The notes under the pieces were generated by a model, which was not told the origin of the DNA, made no database searches, and saw nothing but the letters and a program-made list of their open reading frames with translations. From Nemertoderma westbladi (lineage: Eukaryota > Xenacoelomorpha > Nemertodermatida > Nemertodermatidae): a stretch of DNA of 49,502 bases. How positions within the stretch are numbered: the stretch's first letter is position 1; each line of letters opens with the position of its first letter. Positions 1 to 11,609 of the stretch are shown here, piece by piece. Made by a program: the position numbers and the translations under genes. The DNA is taken from NCBI GenBank assembly GCA_032718475.1, contig JAUCBJ010005889.1, forward strand, positions 1-49,502, given 5' to 3'.

Positions 1-611
1 AATAGGAATTAATGTAAGGTTTACCTTAAATATTTGTGATAATATCTAAAATGATGTTGTTGTAGATATAGACAATTTTGGTGACCAGTAAACCTAAAAA
101 CAGTCATATTGACTTTGCGTGCTGTTCTTGTTTTATTATCGTTTTAGTTTTATTGATTGACGGTCGAGTATTTGTATAAGATAATATGCATTACTGTAGT
201 ATTATTTGTATAATGACCACTGGTCAAGGAGGGTTAAAGTGCTTGAAACATTTTAATTTGTAGTATTTACTTTAGAGGTAATATTGCTAAATCCTTTTTC
301 GATAGGTAAAAGCAATATAATGAACTCAACATTCCGATATTGGCCTTTTAATGTTCAATCAGTATTCCACACGACATCTTTGTGTCAACAAGAAATCAAA
401 GTCTATCCCACAGGATGCCACAGTTGCTATGGCTGGTATAGAGAGCACACCATCCTTGACATTACATAAATACTTAAGTTAACACGGTGACCTCTGGCAA
501 GTACGCCTTCATTTTGGTTACTAAATAATTGCAGTGGTAATTTATTGTCTATCACAAAATATTCACAAAGTTATTTCAAATCAGACCTACAGTATCTACC
601 TGAGTAGTACA
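1..611. other. AT-rich 5' flank, no gene recognised
   Basis: This stretch upstream of the cathepsin-D-like gene is AT-rich. It holds only a 61-codon ORF (284-469) with no recognisable domain. I looked for the PLA2G6 exon that should precede the lipase-motif exon (the glycine-rich GGGxKG nucleotide-binding-like motif) and did not find it. The missing 5' part of that gene is probably to the left of the window. Confidence 0.5.
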
Positions 612-1787
612 ATGTACCAATCCGTATTAAGCGCACTAATTCTGTGCTCAGTAATCTGCAGCTCTGTAGCTTTGCACCGCATCCCGCTGTTCAAGGTTGA
701 GAGTATCCGACACCATTTACTGAGGAAAGGCGTCAACCCGTCTGCCTACGAGGATGCATTCAAAGGCCCCGAACCCCTCACTAACTACATGGACGCCCAG
801 TACTATGGACCCATCACCATAGGAACGCCGCCGCAGCCATTCAACGTGGTCTTTGATACCGGATCGTCCAATCTCTGGGTTCCAAGCAAGAAGTGTCCGA
901 TTACCGATATCGCCTGTCTGCTACATAACAAGTACGACAGCAGTAAATCGTCTACATACAGACCAGACGGTCGGACCATCGAAATCAAATACGGAACTGG
1001 AAGTATGAAAGGCTTTCTCAGTACCGACACGGTTGCCATAGCAGCAACAGTTGTAACCAATCAGACATTCGGAGAAGCAACGTCTGAACCAGGGATCACA
1101 TTCATTGCGGCGAAGTTTGACGGTCTTCTGGGAATGGGGTATCCGACAATAGCTGTAGACCAAGTAACGCCGGTGTTCCAGAACGCAGTAAAACAAAAGG
1201 CTGTGGATAAACCAGTGTTCTCATTCTATCTGAACCGAAAACCAAACGCAAAACCGGGAGGAGAATTAATGTTAGGAGGCACCGACCCCAAGTACTACAC
1301 AGGGGACTTCCATTACGTGAATGTGACGAGGCAAGCCTACTGGCAGTTTAAGATGGATGGAGTTAAGGTTGGCCTTGTCGCGAAATATTGTCAAGGGGGA
1401 TGTAATGCGATAGCCGACACGGGTACCAGTCTCATAGCCGGTCCCAAGGATGAGGTCAACGCTTTGAATAAAGCTATTGGGGCGAAACCTCTCATAGGTG
1501 GAGAATACACTGTGGATTGTTCAAAAATCCCCAGTCTACCAGTGATCACATTCCAGATCGCTGGTTCAATGTTCAACCTGACAGGGGAAGACTACGTCTT
1601 GCAGGTGAGCGAGATGGGGCAGACTATCTGTCTGTCTGGGTTTATCGGAATGGACATTCCCCCACCCATGGGGCCACTCTGGATCTTGGGTGACGTGTTT
1701 CTGGGAAAGTATTACACAGTCTTCGATCTCGGTAACAATCGTGTTGGATTTGCTGATGCAAAGAACGGCGTTACCATCGACTTATAA
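612..1787 (+). CDS. Cathepsin D-like aspartic protease, single exon
   Basis: A 391-residue preproenzyme of the pepsin/cathepsin D family (A1), predicted to be a lysosomal or secreted acid endopeptidase. I place the start at the ATG at 612, not the in-frame ATG at 534, because residues 1-20 from 612 form a hydrophobic signal peptide and the 534 start would put 26 unrelated residues before it. A propeptide-like basic stretch follows ([13 protein letters not shown]). The two catalytic aspartates lie in DTGSS (about residue 82) and DTGTS (about residue 269); the flap tyrosine lies in [10 protein letters not shown]-glycosylation sequons NQT, NVT and NLT are visible, and a proline loop (DIPPP) sits near the C terminus as in cathepsin D. 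Length matches the family (about 390-412). There is no intron, which is unusual because animal cathepsin D genes generally have several; an intronless retrocopy is one explanation. Cathepsin D, cathepsin E and pepsin-like paralogues cannot be separated with certainty. Confidence 0.93.
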   Translation: MYQSVLSALILCSVICSSVALHRIPLFKVESIRHHLLRKGVNPSAYEDAFKGPEPLTNYMDAQYYGPITIGTPPQPFNVVFDTGSSNLWVPSKKCPITDIACLLHNKYDSSKSSTYRPDGRTIEIKYGTGSMKGFLSTDTVAIAATVVTNQTFGEATSEPGITFIAAKFDGLLGMGYPTIAVDQVTPVFQNAVKQKAVDKPVFSFYLNRKPNAKPGGELMLGGTDPKYYTGDFHYVNVTRQAYWQFKMDGVKVGLVAKYCQGGCNAIADTGTSLIAGPKDEVNALNKAIGAKPLIGGEYTVDCSKIPSLPVITFQIAGSMFNLTGEDYVLQVSEMGQTICLSGFIGMDIPPPMGPLWILGDVFLGKYYTVFDLGNNRVGFADAKNGVTIDL

Positions 1788-2813
1788 ATTGACAACATTT
1801 TGTGGCGGATTATTGAATGTAATTTAAGACTTTTAATTAACACCCCACTGAAACATAATGCCACATATTTATCTTTAACACAAAATATAATAGGGATACG
1901 ATGTGAATAATAATAATATTGTGAATTATATTACTACGTATATATATACTATTTTATGTATTATATTATTATCATATAATCAGTTACAAATCATACAATC
2001 AATGATTTACACGACATCATGAAAATAACAGTTTTCTCTCGAGTAATTAATATTATAGTGGATACTGGATAGGGCATCTTTAAAACACGTATTGATAAAC
2101 TAAATATCATATGAAAAAGTTATTTTCTCCGTTAGTTTCAATAACGGCCACTTATGTTGTACATTATATTCTCATACTTTATGTCACTCACGAAACCTTA
2201 TATGACGCTCAATCATCTCTATACTCAAAATTCTAAGATGGTGCGACTGACAGCGAATTATTGGTAATTGATGAAGAAGACACTTTTTCAAACGTAGTAG
2301 TAAAAGTTGGAAGGTGAAAATAGTGATTCTCACTCACTCATTGGAAAATAGAGAGATTAAAGGCGGGTGGGGGGGTCTACTGTCTATGTCACTAAATTAA
2401 GTCATTATTCCCCAGATAATGGTGTAGGCATGTATAGGGAGTGTACCGGTATCTGCTTGGAAAGTGATAGCGTATATGATATAGCGTATTGTCGTATAAG
2501 ATAGATAATGGAAATGGGATACACTGAATCTTGAGACTGAATTCGTCTCTCACTGTGTCTAAATTATTTTAATATTAATTTGTTCAGAAGTGGAAAATGA
2601 AGAAGTACGTCACCAGGGGTTGAACCAGCCACTGTACCGTTTCTACCTATTAGGCCTCTTCAGTAGCGCTAAATAGTTCAGACACCCCCCCCCCCCCCTC
2701 CCCTAACGCCCTTCCTTAATTTTCACTTCCGAAGAAAATCCTATTAAAATAGTACAGTTTTTAGCATTATCAGCTCAACCCCGACTCGTTTAATTTATTT
2801 CTGAACTTTTCAG
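1788..2813. other. Intergenic/intronic, AT-rich, with a C tract and possible tRNA-like repeat
   Basis: No coding region is recognised. It contains a homopolymer C tract near 2684-2698. At about 2600-2675 is a segment whose reverse complement has a box-B-like GGTTCAACCCC and a loose box-A-like region, possibly a decayed tRNA-derived SINE. A polypyrimidine stretch and CAG at 2811-2813 form the acceptor of the PLA2G6 lipase exon. Confidence 0.4.
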
Positions 2814-2994
2814 GCAGGAAGGTGAGAGATTTATTTGATTGGATAATTGGTACCAGCACCGGAGCCTTCCTGGCCTTAGGGATTGTTTACAGTACGGATT
2901 GTTTACAGTTCCAGAATCTCTACTTTAACTTGAAGGATTCAGTTTTCCAAGGGAACCGTCCATACGATCCCAAGCCGTTACAGGATATAATTAA
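2814..2994 (+). CDS. PLA2G6: PLA2G6-like iPLA2: lipase-motif exon
   Basis: Internal exon of a group VI calcium-independent phospholipase A2, which hydrolyses the sn-2 ester of glycerophospholipids. The translation reads KVRDLFDWIIGTSTGAFLAL and on through a conserved YFNLKDSVFQGNRPYDPKPLQ-like segment. It holds the GTSTG nucleophile elbow with the catalytic serine of the patatin-like fold. The acceptor is CAG at 2811-2813 (a second CAG at 2815-2817 is an alternative). The donor is GTGAGT at 2995. The exon ends in split codon AA, which is completed by the first base of the exon at 38875 to give lysine, matching the continuous order of the vertebrate protein. The ankyrin repeats and the glycine-rich motif that should precede this exon are not seen in the window. 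Confidence 0.9.
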
Positions 2995-3611
2995 GTGAGT
3001 GAAACTTATATGGTACAATAGTGAGCCGAAGAGGTCTGCAGTCAATTGTCTAATATTAAACTTTTCCCGTAATTCACTTAAAAAACAATATCATTTTAAA
3101 TTATTTTGACATAACATACAACTTTACATTTATTTAAGGTGGGACCTCCTACTTGGGTAAAGAGGTCACATTTTTGTTTCATCTGAAGCAGAATTTAATA
3201 AGGATTTCAAATCTTTTAACGGCTTAACAACGTCTATTTTAGTTCTCGAGTTATCGCTGCCTATCAAAAGTCCGTCAAAATGTAAAAAGAAAGAAAGACA
3301 GACAGATCGACAGCCAAGATTCCACCTAACATTTTAAACACTGACGTCGGAAATTAAATCACAGACTAAGAAAACTTCCGTAATGAAATTTTAGCACGGT
3401 GGTCTGCAGCCTTACTACCAGAACTGCAGAACTGATTAACAGACCCCAGACAGACAGTATTGAGCGGGAAATTTCAAACTGTGAAGATATTTATACATTT
3501 ATTATAGGAAGGGATAAATGTATAATAATAATCACCACGAAAAACACAGCTTGCCAATACATTGATGCTATCAAGATAATTATGTAGGAATGACATTTTT
3601 GAAACTACAAA

Positions 3612-5283
3612 TAAATATACATTGTGTGTACTGTGTACACAATAAATAGGCATTGTGTGTACTGTGTACACAATAAATATAGGCATTGTGTGTACTGTGT
3701 ACACAATAAATAGGCATTGTGTGTACTGTGTACACAATAAATAGGCATTGTGTGTACTGTGTACACAATAAATATAGGCATTGTGTGTACTGTGTACACA
3801 ATAAATAGGCATTGTGTGTACTGTGTACACAATAAATAGGCATTGTGTGAACTGTGTACACAATAAATAGGCATTGTGTGCACTGTGTACACAATAAATA
3901 GGCATTGTGTGTACTGTGTACACAATAAATAGGCATTGTGTGTACTGTGTACACAATAAATAGGCATTGTGTGTACTGTGTACACAATAAATAGGCATTG
4001 TGTGTACTGTGTACACAATAAATAGGCATTGTGTGTACTGTGTACACAATAAATAGGCATTGTGTGTACTGTGTACACAATAAATAGGCATTGTGTGTAC
4101 TGTGTACACAATAAATAGGCATTGTGTGTACTGTGTACACAATAAATAGGCATTGTGTGTACTGTGTACACAATAAATAGGCATTGTGTGTACTGTGTAC
4201 ACAATAAATATAGGCATTGTTGTGTGTACTGTGTACACAATAAATAGGCATTGTGTGTACTGTGTACACAATAAATAGGCATTGTGTGTACTGTGTACAC
4301 AATAAATAGGCATTGTGTGTACTGTGTACACAATAAATAGGCATTGTGTGTACTGTGTACACAATAAATAGGCATTGTGTGTACTGTGTACACAATAAAT
4401 AGGCATTGTGTGTACTGTGTACACAATAAATAGGCATTGTGTGTACTGTGTACACAATAAATAGGCATTGTGTGTACTGTGTACACAATAAATAGGCATT
4501 GTGTGTACTGTGTACACAATAAATAGGCATTGTGTGTACTGTGTACACAATAAATAGGCATTGTGTGTACTGTGTACACAATAAATATAGGCATTGTGTG
4601 TACTGTGTACACAATAAATAGGCATTGTGTGTACTGTGCACACAATAGATACGCATTGTGTGTACTGTGTACACAATAAATATAGGCATTGTGTGTACTG
4701 TATACACAATAAATATAGGCATTGTGTGTACTGTGTACACAATAAATAGGCATTGTGTGTACTGTGTACTCAATAAATAGGCATTGTGTGTACTGTGTAC
4801 ACAATAAATAGGCATTGTGTGTACTGTGTACACAATAAATAGGCATTGTGTGTACTGTGTACACAATAAATAGGCATTGTGTGTACACAATAAATAGGCA
4901 TTGTGTGTACTGTGTACACAATAAATAGGCATTGTGTGTACTGTGTACACAATAAATAGGCATTGTGTGTACTGTGTACACAATAAATAGGCATTGTGTG
5001 TACTGTGTACACAATAAATATAGGCATTGTGTGTACTGTGTACACAATAAATAGGCATTGTGTGTACTCTGTACACAATAAATAGGCATTGTGTGTACTG
5101 TGTACACAATAAATAGGCATTGTGTGTACTGTGTACACAATAAATAGGCATTGTGTGTACTGTGTACACAATAAATAGGCATTGTGTGTACTGTGTACAC
5201 AATAAATAGGCATTGTGTGTACTGTGTACACAATAAATAGGCTTTGTGTGTACTGTGTACACAATAAATATAGGCATTGTAGT
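3612..5283. repeat. 31-bp minisatellite, about 53 units
   Basis: Tandem array of a 31-bp unit: ggcattgtgtgtactgtgta followed by cacaataaata. Occasional 33-bp variants carry an extra 'ta', and one truncated unit lies near 4881. Copies are nearly identical, so the array is young or homogenised. The unit contains an imperfect palindrome around gtgtac/gtacac, so each copy could form a short hairpin. Long ORFs on the minus strand in all three frames are artefacts of a stop-free 31-bp period. Confidence 0.97.
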
Positions 5284-5890
5284 TGTTGCCGGATGGTAAT
5301 ATAAATAAATAAAGTGGGGTTGAGCTGTGAAAAGAACTGTAATAAGTATGAATGTTGAAAGCCGTGGTTCGAACCAAGGTTCAATACATTTTCTTAATGG
5401 AACAAGATACGGACTTTAAACGGTAACAGGTAGTGCGCATATCACATCATGAGTAATGTTGGTTCAAAAAATATTGTTGTTTTGGTTTACAGTTCTGGCT
5501 CAAGTAGCTTAATTTAATTAGCTTAAAACATAAACCAGTTTGACCTGTAAATAAACCATGAAAAACTAAAAATTATCGAAATCGATAGCTGCATTAAAAT
5601 AATAAGTTAATAATAACCGTTTTAACTTCGAAATATCTCGAGTAACATCAGAATTCGATTCACCGTTACAGGGTCATTACAATTATCTCCACAATCCGAC
5701 CCCCACAAACTCACTATATTTGATTATTGTTGTTATACCAATAAGTTAAATTTCTGCGAGCACCTCAGAAACTGAAAGAAGTTGGACTAAACGATGCAAC
5801 ATTGAAATTATTATTCAAACAAACTTTTGTATACCAGTATAGGGTAAAAAGCTATGCTGGAGTTTATGGAAGAAATCTTAAAGTATATAA
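5284..5890. other. AT-rich spacer, no gene recognised
   Basis: Between the minisatellite and the 3' end of the disordered-protein ORF. A box-B-like palindrome (ggttcgaacc) at about 5361-5370 is compatible with a relic tRNA-derived repeat, but no full tRNA cloverleaf is visible. Confidence 0.4.
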
Positions 5891-7705
5891 CTAAAACATT
5901 TTGCGACAACCTCTAGGAGGAGGTGACGGTGATTTGGTAAGGAAGTCGGGTTTATCGTAACATCTGTTGCGTTTTCTTCGCAACTTCTTCCTCAACACCA
6001 TCAACCTGAGTAGGGCGAGGTCGTCGTCCGATGCGCTAGAACTGGCGGTGGCTTCGCGAGGGGGTTCAGCTACAGCGTGTTGGCTAGCAGACCCCACGGT
6101 ATCCATGCCGACTATCTCCTGCAGGTAGTCCAGCTGTGGGTCCGTGGGAACAGACGGATGGCCCCATCGGTTGTAGCCGTGGTTGAAGTGACTCATTGTG
6201 TTATTGGGGAGGATGTTGGAGAAGTTGTACTGGGGGGTGTCGCTGGCTCGGGTAGTCGGGAAGGTGGTTGGGTTGTAGTGGGAGGTGGAGGGTGCAGTGT
6301 GGGAGTAGGGACGTAGTGGTTGTGAGTAGGGAGGCACTGTGTGGGAGTAGGGAGGTACTGCTTGGGAGTAAGGGGGTGCTGGAAGGAATGATATTGCTTC
6401 CCACGTCCCTAATTCGTAGTTCCAATGGAACTGTTGAGTAATGCCGGATTGGTGAGGAACTGCGGATTGGTGAGGAACTGCGGATTGGTGTGGAACACCG
6501 GATTGGTGTGGAACACCGGATTGGTGTGGAACACCGGATTGATGTGGAACACCGGATTGGTGTGGAACACTAGATTGGTGTGGAACACCGGATTGGTGTG
6601 GAACACCGGATTGGTGTGGAACACCGGATTGGTGTGGAACACCGGATTGGTGTGGAACACCGGATTTCTGTGGAACACCGGATTGGAGGGGAATTCCGGG
6701 GTGATGGAGAGCGTTGGGTTGTGGCGGGTGGATGGACGCAGTTTGTCCGCCCCCTATGTCTGTGTGGTAGAAGTTGGTTATCCCGGAGTTACTGAACCCA
6801 GTGTGTGGGTGGTTAGTCTGGGGCAATCTCTCCGATGTCTGGTTGACCTCTGGAACCTCTGTCTGACTGTTTACCCCCCTCCCATGTGGCGCGGACTCTC
6901 TCCCAGGTGGCGCGGACCCACTTCCATGTGGCGCGGAACCACTCCCATGTGGCGCGGACTCTCTCCTCGCTGTTACACTCGTTATCCCCTTGCTGGCACT
7001 CAACCTAGCTGTGGCTGGAGTCCTCACGGAGGCTAGCGGGGTGGAGGAGACCAAATGGGCCCTCTTGGCTCCGCTCGTTTCCGCTATGCCTCGGATCTTG
7101 GTGAGGGCCTCTTCGGACCAGTCCCGTTGCTTCGGGAACAGACGGACCCCTTGCAGACCTTCCAACACGGTTTGGGACACCTCCGCTATGTTCGGCGACT
7201 CTGGGAGGGTGTCTGTCTCCGGTGTCACGCATCTAAGGGACTCCGTCTCCGACGAAATGTTAAAATTCGCCGGCATTAATGCGGACTTCAACCGGTATTC
7301 GGTTAACGGTGATAGCGGAGTGGCGCTTCGAGTTCTAGAATTCTCCTTATTGTGTTTCGGCGTAGATGTACCGCCATCGCCACGTCCCCTAGTCCGTTTG
7401 TAATTGGATGGGCCAGCATCCCCCGAGCCCACCTTGTGTTTGAATTCCCCCACCCGAATTATTCGCCGAATCTCTTCGCTAATTCCACGACATCCCGTCT
7501 CAGATATTTTACTTTTTCCGAACATCCCATATCCGTGGCTGATCCGTTTAGACGAACAGACTTCTGGTGAGAGTTTCTCTTTCTCTAGGCCGACCGGGAT
7601 TCGTTGTTTCTTTTTAGTTTCCCTAGAAACGGCAAATGCGCCGGTTCTTTTATGTTTAGATTCCATTTCGGTGTTTCTCGTTTTGATAACTTTCTTACGA
7701 TCCAT
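5891..7705 (-). CDS. Basic, disordered protein with GVPHQS hexapeptide repeats
   Basis: An uninterrupted 604-codon ORF; I do not recognise a family. The first 115 residues are very basic (KKVIKTRNTEM, KRTGAFAVSRETKKKQR), and a Ser/Thr/Pro-rich region follows. Then come short SAPHGSG/SAPPGRE repeats (roughly residues 250-272). Next is an array of about 13 GVPHQS hexapeptides encoded by an 18-bp minisatellite (6463-6690), then PPYSQ/PPYSH repeats. The C terminus has an acidic DDDLALL segment, a basic RKKLRRKRNR cluster and SPSPPPRG. The composition suggests a largely disordered nuclear or cytoskeletal protein. Codon structure outside the repeats and the lack of stops over 1.8 kb argue for a real gene, but a fortuitous ORF cannot be excluded. 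Its GC content is clearly higher than the surrounding intron. Confidence 0.6.
   Translation of the reverse strand: MDRKKVIKTRNTEMESKHKRTGAFAVSRETKKKQRIPVGLEKEKLSPEVCSSKRISHGYGMFGKSKISETGCRGISEEIRRIIRVGEFKHKVGSGDAGPSNYKRTRGRGDGGTSTPKHNKENSRTRSATPLSPLTEYRLKSALMPANFNISSETESLRCVTPETDTLPESPNIAEVSQTVLEGLQGVRLFPKQRDWSEEALTKIRGIAETSGAKRAHLVSSTPLASVRTPATARLSASKGITSVTARRESAPHGSGSAPHGSGSAPPGRESAPHGRGVNSQTEVPEVNQTSERLPQTNHPHTGFSNSGITNFYHTDIGGGQTASIHPPQPNALHHPGIPLQSGVPQKSGVPHQSGVPHQSGVPHQSGVPHQSGVPHQSSVPHQSGVPHQSGVPHQSGVPHQSGVPHQSAVPHQSAVPHQSGITQQFHWNYELGTWEAISFLPAPPYSQAVPPYSHTVPPYSQPLRPYSHTAPSTSHYNPTTFPTTRASDTPQYNFSNILPNNTMSHFNHGYNRWGHPSVPTDPQLDYLQEIVGMDTVGSASQHAVAEPPREATASSSASDDDLALLRLMVLRKKLRRKRNRCYDKPDFLTKSPSPPPRGCRKMF
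6463..6690. repeat. 18-bp coding minisatellite
   Basis: Tandem 18-bp units (plus strand ggattggtgtggaacacc) lie in frame within the minus-strand disordered-protein gene and encode GVPHQS. The period is a multiple of three, so copy changes keep the frame. Point variants change single residues (SSVPHQS, SAVPHQS). Confidence 0.95.
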
Positions 7706-8822
7706 TATTATTCGACTATCCGGTATATAACTTACAAGTTAAACAACCTCAAATTAATTTTCTGGAGTAAAATGTCCAACGACTTTGTACCACATTTTAG
7801 ATACAAAACTGAAAGTAAGTCTCAAAACATTTCTGCCCAAAGGCATATCGGTAAGCGAGTGTGCTGTGCAGCTAAAGTTATGTTATTGGAACTTCGCCGA
7901 CACGAAATCAATGAACCTTAGCATAGAGTTTTACTATACCAGCTCGGTAATTTGGCATTGTTGTACGCCAAAGTGTGAACACTCAGGTAAACTTCAACCG
8001 TGTTTGTGAAGCCCCACTCCACTACGCACTGCACATTACACGTAACCAATTGCTAATTATCATCAAATTAGAATTGTTGCGTTGAGCCATACAGACAGAC
8101 AAAGGAATTACGTAATACAGTATTCCGATTTGGCCGTAGAGTATAAACTACATCCGATAAGGGCTTCCCCACAAACGCAGGGCCTTTAAGGGACTGAACC
8201 ACATTATTTTTTGGAGAAGATATTTTTTGGTGAATTCTTGGATTATGCCAAAGACGTAGTGATTAAATTTTACACTGCAAATTAACTTTGTATAGGTCTA
8301 CAAAACCAATAAGAATTTACAGTAGATTCATTCGTGGTGTTCCAGAACATTTTTTACTCACAATTGTTTGAACGGTTCCAATCTAAGTTTTGGCGATATT
8401 TACAGTACCCTGTACTTACTGTATGCTATGTGCCATCTTAGCGATGATGCCTAATGAAGATTCGTAACTTGTAGGATAGGCCTAAACCAACTTACCGGTA
8501 GTCTTAAAAATGAAATAATGAATTAAATTACATACTGCGAGCTGGTATATCATTTTATTGATCTCAATTTTATATTGCTTCCACAAATGGAGCACCTAGC
8601 TAGACCAAGCAATTGAACTTCACTTCAAATAATCTCCATTCTCCAGCAGAAACGTTGGTAAGGGGTTAAAAATGGAAAGGGGTAAAATAGGAAAGCGTAC
8701 CAGCAATCATGATGTACAGTAGGTTCTTAAATGAACCGTATCTAATTTGCAAGCAGTCAAATTCCGAAATCCCATCCCGGTATAGCATCGGACTGGTGGT
8801 AGGTAAAGCATAACTACAGTAA
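7706..8822. other. Intergenic, no gene recognised; possible divergent first exon
   Basis: AT-rich. A plus-strand ATG at 7771 opens 14 codons that end at a consensus-like donor (gaaagtaagt), only 65 bp from the divergent start at 7705. I found no following exon, so this is not called as a gene. Confidence 0.3.
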
Positions 8823-9030
8823 CGGATTAAACTTTTCCACGTATGTGCGTACGTATCCACGTATCTACAGTATACATTACATTGAGCGATTTGACATACG
8901 CGTATGCATACGCGTTGGCGAATACTGTGTTCTGATTGGTCCAGATGATATCAAGGACTTCTAGAACATAGTATATATTCAGGACGCGATGCTCGCATTA
9001 ATTTTATTAGAGGCCGGTTTTTTTCTATTC
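8823..9030. repeat. Left arm of a dispersed inverted repeat
   Basis: This segment matches, as reverse complement, the region 11610-12412. Shared blocks in order are the tttccacgta/cacgtat motifs, 'attgagcgattt', the 16-bp palindrome CGCGTATGCATACGCG (8899-8914), 'agaacatagtatata' and 'caggacgcgatgctcgcat'. It may be one end of a transposon or a MITE copy in opposite orientation. Confidence 0.7.
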
Positions 9031-9719
9031 AGTGTAGCCCTAATTTTTTTAATTTACAGAAGCATACTTTTCAATTTCTTTTCATTGTTTTTAATGTGAG
9101 ACTGTATTATGTATTGCTAACAACCTAAGGTACATTCTTTTAATGTAAATATTTTACGAAAATTTGCTAGCGATAATTTATTAGTATATACAAAATAACT
9201 GTTGAAAGATATTCGAAATAACCCTTGTAATAAGTTGTGTGAAATAACTGACTGTATCTACTACTGAAACCGAACTCCTAATATATTATACGAGTCACAA
9301 TAATTTTTCTTTTCGAAATATGTATAATCTGCACGGAGGAAGTTTTAATATGTTTATCCCAGAGTACAGTTAGACTTATTGTTGTTTACTGGAAATGTAC
9401 TGTTTATTTACTGAAAATAAACAATCTCTAAGTTCTGAAACATCAATGGACAGTTGTTCCTTGAAAGTGATATATCCGCATGCATAGTAGTAGTGGAACG
9501 GTTATACGGCCCGTCCAGCCTATACTTAATTCAATATACCCCTGTACTGTAATATATATACAGTAGGTGCTCAAAATCAATTTCTCTCGATACAAGGTTT
9601 TCAACAGACGAATATCCATTAATAAAATAGAAGGAAAAATAGACATTATTAATTTCTATAAACTGTTATTCAAATAGCTTCAATAAAGCTGAAATATAAT
9701 TGCATAAGCTCTTTAGGTC
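9031..9719. other. AT-rich interior of the inverted-repeat region, no gene recognised
   Basis: AT-rich sequence between the left inverted-repeat arm and the LINE fragment. A 67-codon ORF (9443-9646, minus) has no recognisable domain. Confidence 0.4.
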
Positions 9720-10700
9720 CTTAACCTGAAACAAATTTATCATGCTTGAAAAATCTAGGGATGGGTTGGGTAGTTATGTCGGAAACTTTCAGACATCGGA
9801 AAGGTGATCAAGACGTGCTGTTCCTTTTGGATCGATGTATTGTCACATGCGCATACTCTTTGATCAGCTGGTATACGGCTCCAACGACTAGTTTCAACTT
9901 TCGGTTTGTGGGCCATTAACCGTAGCCGGGACATGCTAACCCTTAGATAATCTGGAATGGACGCTTTAAGGCAGCTGTATACGGGATGGACCGATAGATC
10001 TGGAATTATTGGAGTACGGTATGTCACTAACTTTGTCGCTGTAGACGGTTTATTTAGAATTCGTTTGCAAACGACTTCAAAAGGATCAGAGTAGTTATAC
10101 TCAATCAGCTAATAAACGGAAACCAGGAGTGTTTGCTGTTCGACACATTTGTAAGTTCTGGTATAGGGGAATATCAGGATCGCTAATTTTAGGATATTCT
10201 TCATGTAACGTTTCCTGGCTGCGAGGATCTAATTTTTAAATGGTGGAATACCAGCCTCAACGAGGCAGACATCTGTTGGCGTCTGGCAACGTACCGAAAG
10301 AAGGGTTTTCACAAGTCTTGTATAGTTCTTTTCCATTATTTTTATATTATCAACCAGCCAGGCTTCAGATCCATAAAGAGTTTAAGCAATCACACATGAA
10401 TCAAACACTTGTCTCTTTAACGCAAAAGGTATGGAAGTGTTCTTCGAACAGAATATATTGAACATGAACTTGTTCACCGTCCGTTCGCATAGGGCCTCAT
10501 GTATTTTTAGAACACTTTTCATTTTACCATCTGCAGTGAATAGAGAACCGATGTATGTATAATGTTCACAATGATTGATAGTAACATAACGGAGAATAAA
10601 TGGCTGTTTACCCTCGCCATTGCCATTAATGGTAAAGAATTTGCTTTTCTTTACATTGATGACCATGCCAAAAATATCACAAAAATTCACTAATGCTTGG
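9720..10700 (-). pseudogene. Degenerate non-LTR retrotransposon C-terminal fragment
   Basis: Minus-strand translations resemble the 3' half of LINE reverse transcriptases. The 10382-10690 ORF has GMVINVKKSKFF, YTYIGSLFTADGKMKS and a NKFMFNIF segment, typical of the thumb/connection region after the YADD motif. After frameshifts and stops, 9755-10027 carries SRLRLMAHKPKVETSRWSRI followed by a Cys-containing QKEQHVL stretch, which is typical of the C-terminal cysteine region of such elements. No polymerase catalytic motif remains, so the copy is inactive. It sits between the arms of the inverted repeat described here. Confidence 0.72.
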
Positions 10701-11609
10701 ATAGTTTAAATATACAATTATTTCTCAATGTCGAAATCGGCATACATCAAAGCGCTTTGCTCTGTGTCACTAATGCTGTGTTCTTCATTTTCAAGGACGT
10801 AGTCAATATCTTCCAGTTCACCTCAAGTTAATTCGCTTGTGCATCATTGGTTCTTATCGTTACTACTAGGTTCGATGTCAAAACTGTGATAAATCTTAAT
10901 TCGTCGCAATCTCTTGAGTACATCACCTGTTCTAGAGAGATGTTATAATTTACGCCACTCATTTGCATGTATACTCCAAACTCTCCTTCGATCGGATCAG
11001 ACTGTAGTAAGCCTAGCAAGACATAATTATATCCATTGACTCTTAAGAAAAAAAGTAGCCACAACTAGCTAGTACGTACGTACATGATCTTTTAACTTGA
11101 TGAAACAAGTTCTAGAATAAAAAGTTAGATTAAAACCAAGGCGACCTAAACTATTTGATTTTCGTGAAATTTCCACTGTGTTTATGGGTGTCTATACCCA
11201 TAGTGTGTGTATCCATAAACGAATTTTTGCTACTTTTGTATTAAGTAATTTTCGTAATAATTTAAAAAATTTATTAAATTTTTTAAACTTTTTAAATAAT
11301 TTTGTTAAATTGAGAGCGAGGGAGCTACCAGGGCCCCACTATTAATGTGATTGCTTGAAAACTCAGTATTTTAATATGGTTTTATTCGACAATATTATAT
11401 TCTATGTTCTTCTCATTTTTAATCAGTCAGTGCTAGCGCCGTCCAACGCGTTTTTAATGCTATTTTATTTGTGCTAATTAAAATTAATAATTAAACCGCC
11501 GGTGGAATCCGGACATGAAATAAAATAAATTGTAGTATAATTTTCGCCAATAGTATTGCAACTGCATTTCTTTTATTTAGCTAGGCCTACAATGTATAAT
11601 TAAGAAACT
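10701..11609. other. AT-rich spacer, no gene recognised
   Basis: Between the LINE fragment and the right arm of the inverted repeat. A 78-codon minus-strand ORF (10828-11064) shows no family features. A strongly A/T tract lies at 11250-11310. Confidence 0.4.

Noticed and set aside
534-611. Upstream in-frame ATG of the cathepsin-D-like ORF
   Set aside because: It would place 26 non-signal residues before an evident signal peptide starting at 612.
3612-5283. A CRISPR-like array of about 31-bp repeats
   Set aside because: Copies abut with no unique spacers, no cas genes are near, and the genome is animal.
5361-5370. Box-B-like ggttcgaacc as a tRNA gene
   Set aside because: No box A at the right distance and no cloverleaf; the motif is a palindrome that can arise by chance.
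3474-5384. Four long overlapping minus-strand ORFs (up to 590 codons) rich in HTMPIYCVHSTHNAYL-type repeats
   Set aside because: They are stop-free readings of a 31-bp minisatellite in all three frames; no unique coding sequence.
6425-7036. 203-codon plus-strand ORF reading GLVWNT repeats
   Set aside because: Opposite-strand shadow of the 18-bp coding minisatellite in the minus-strand gene.
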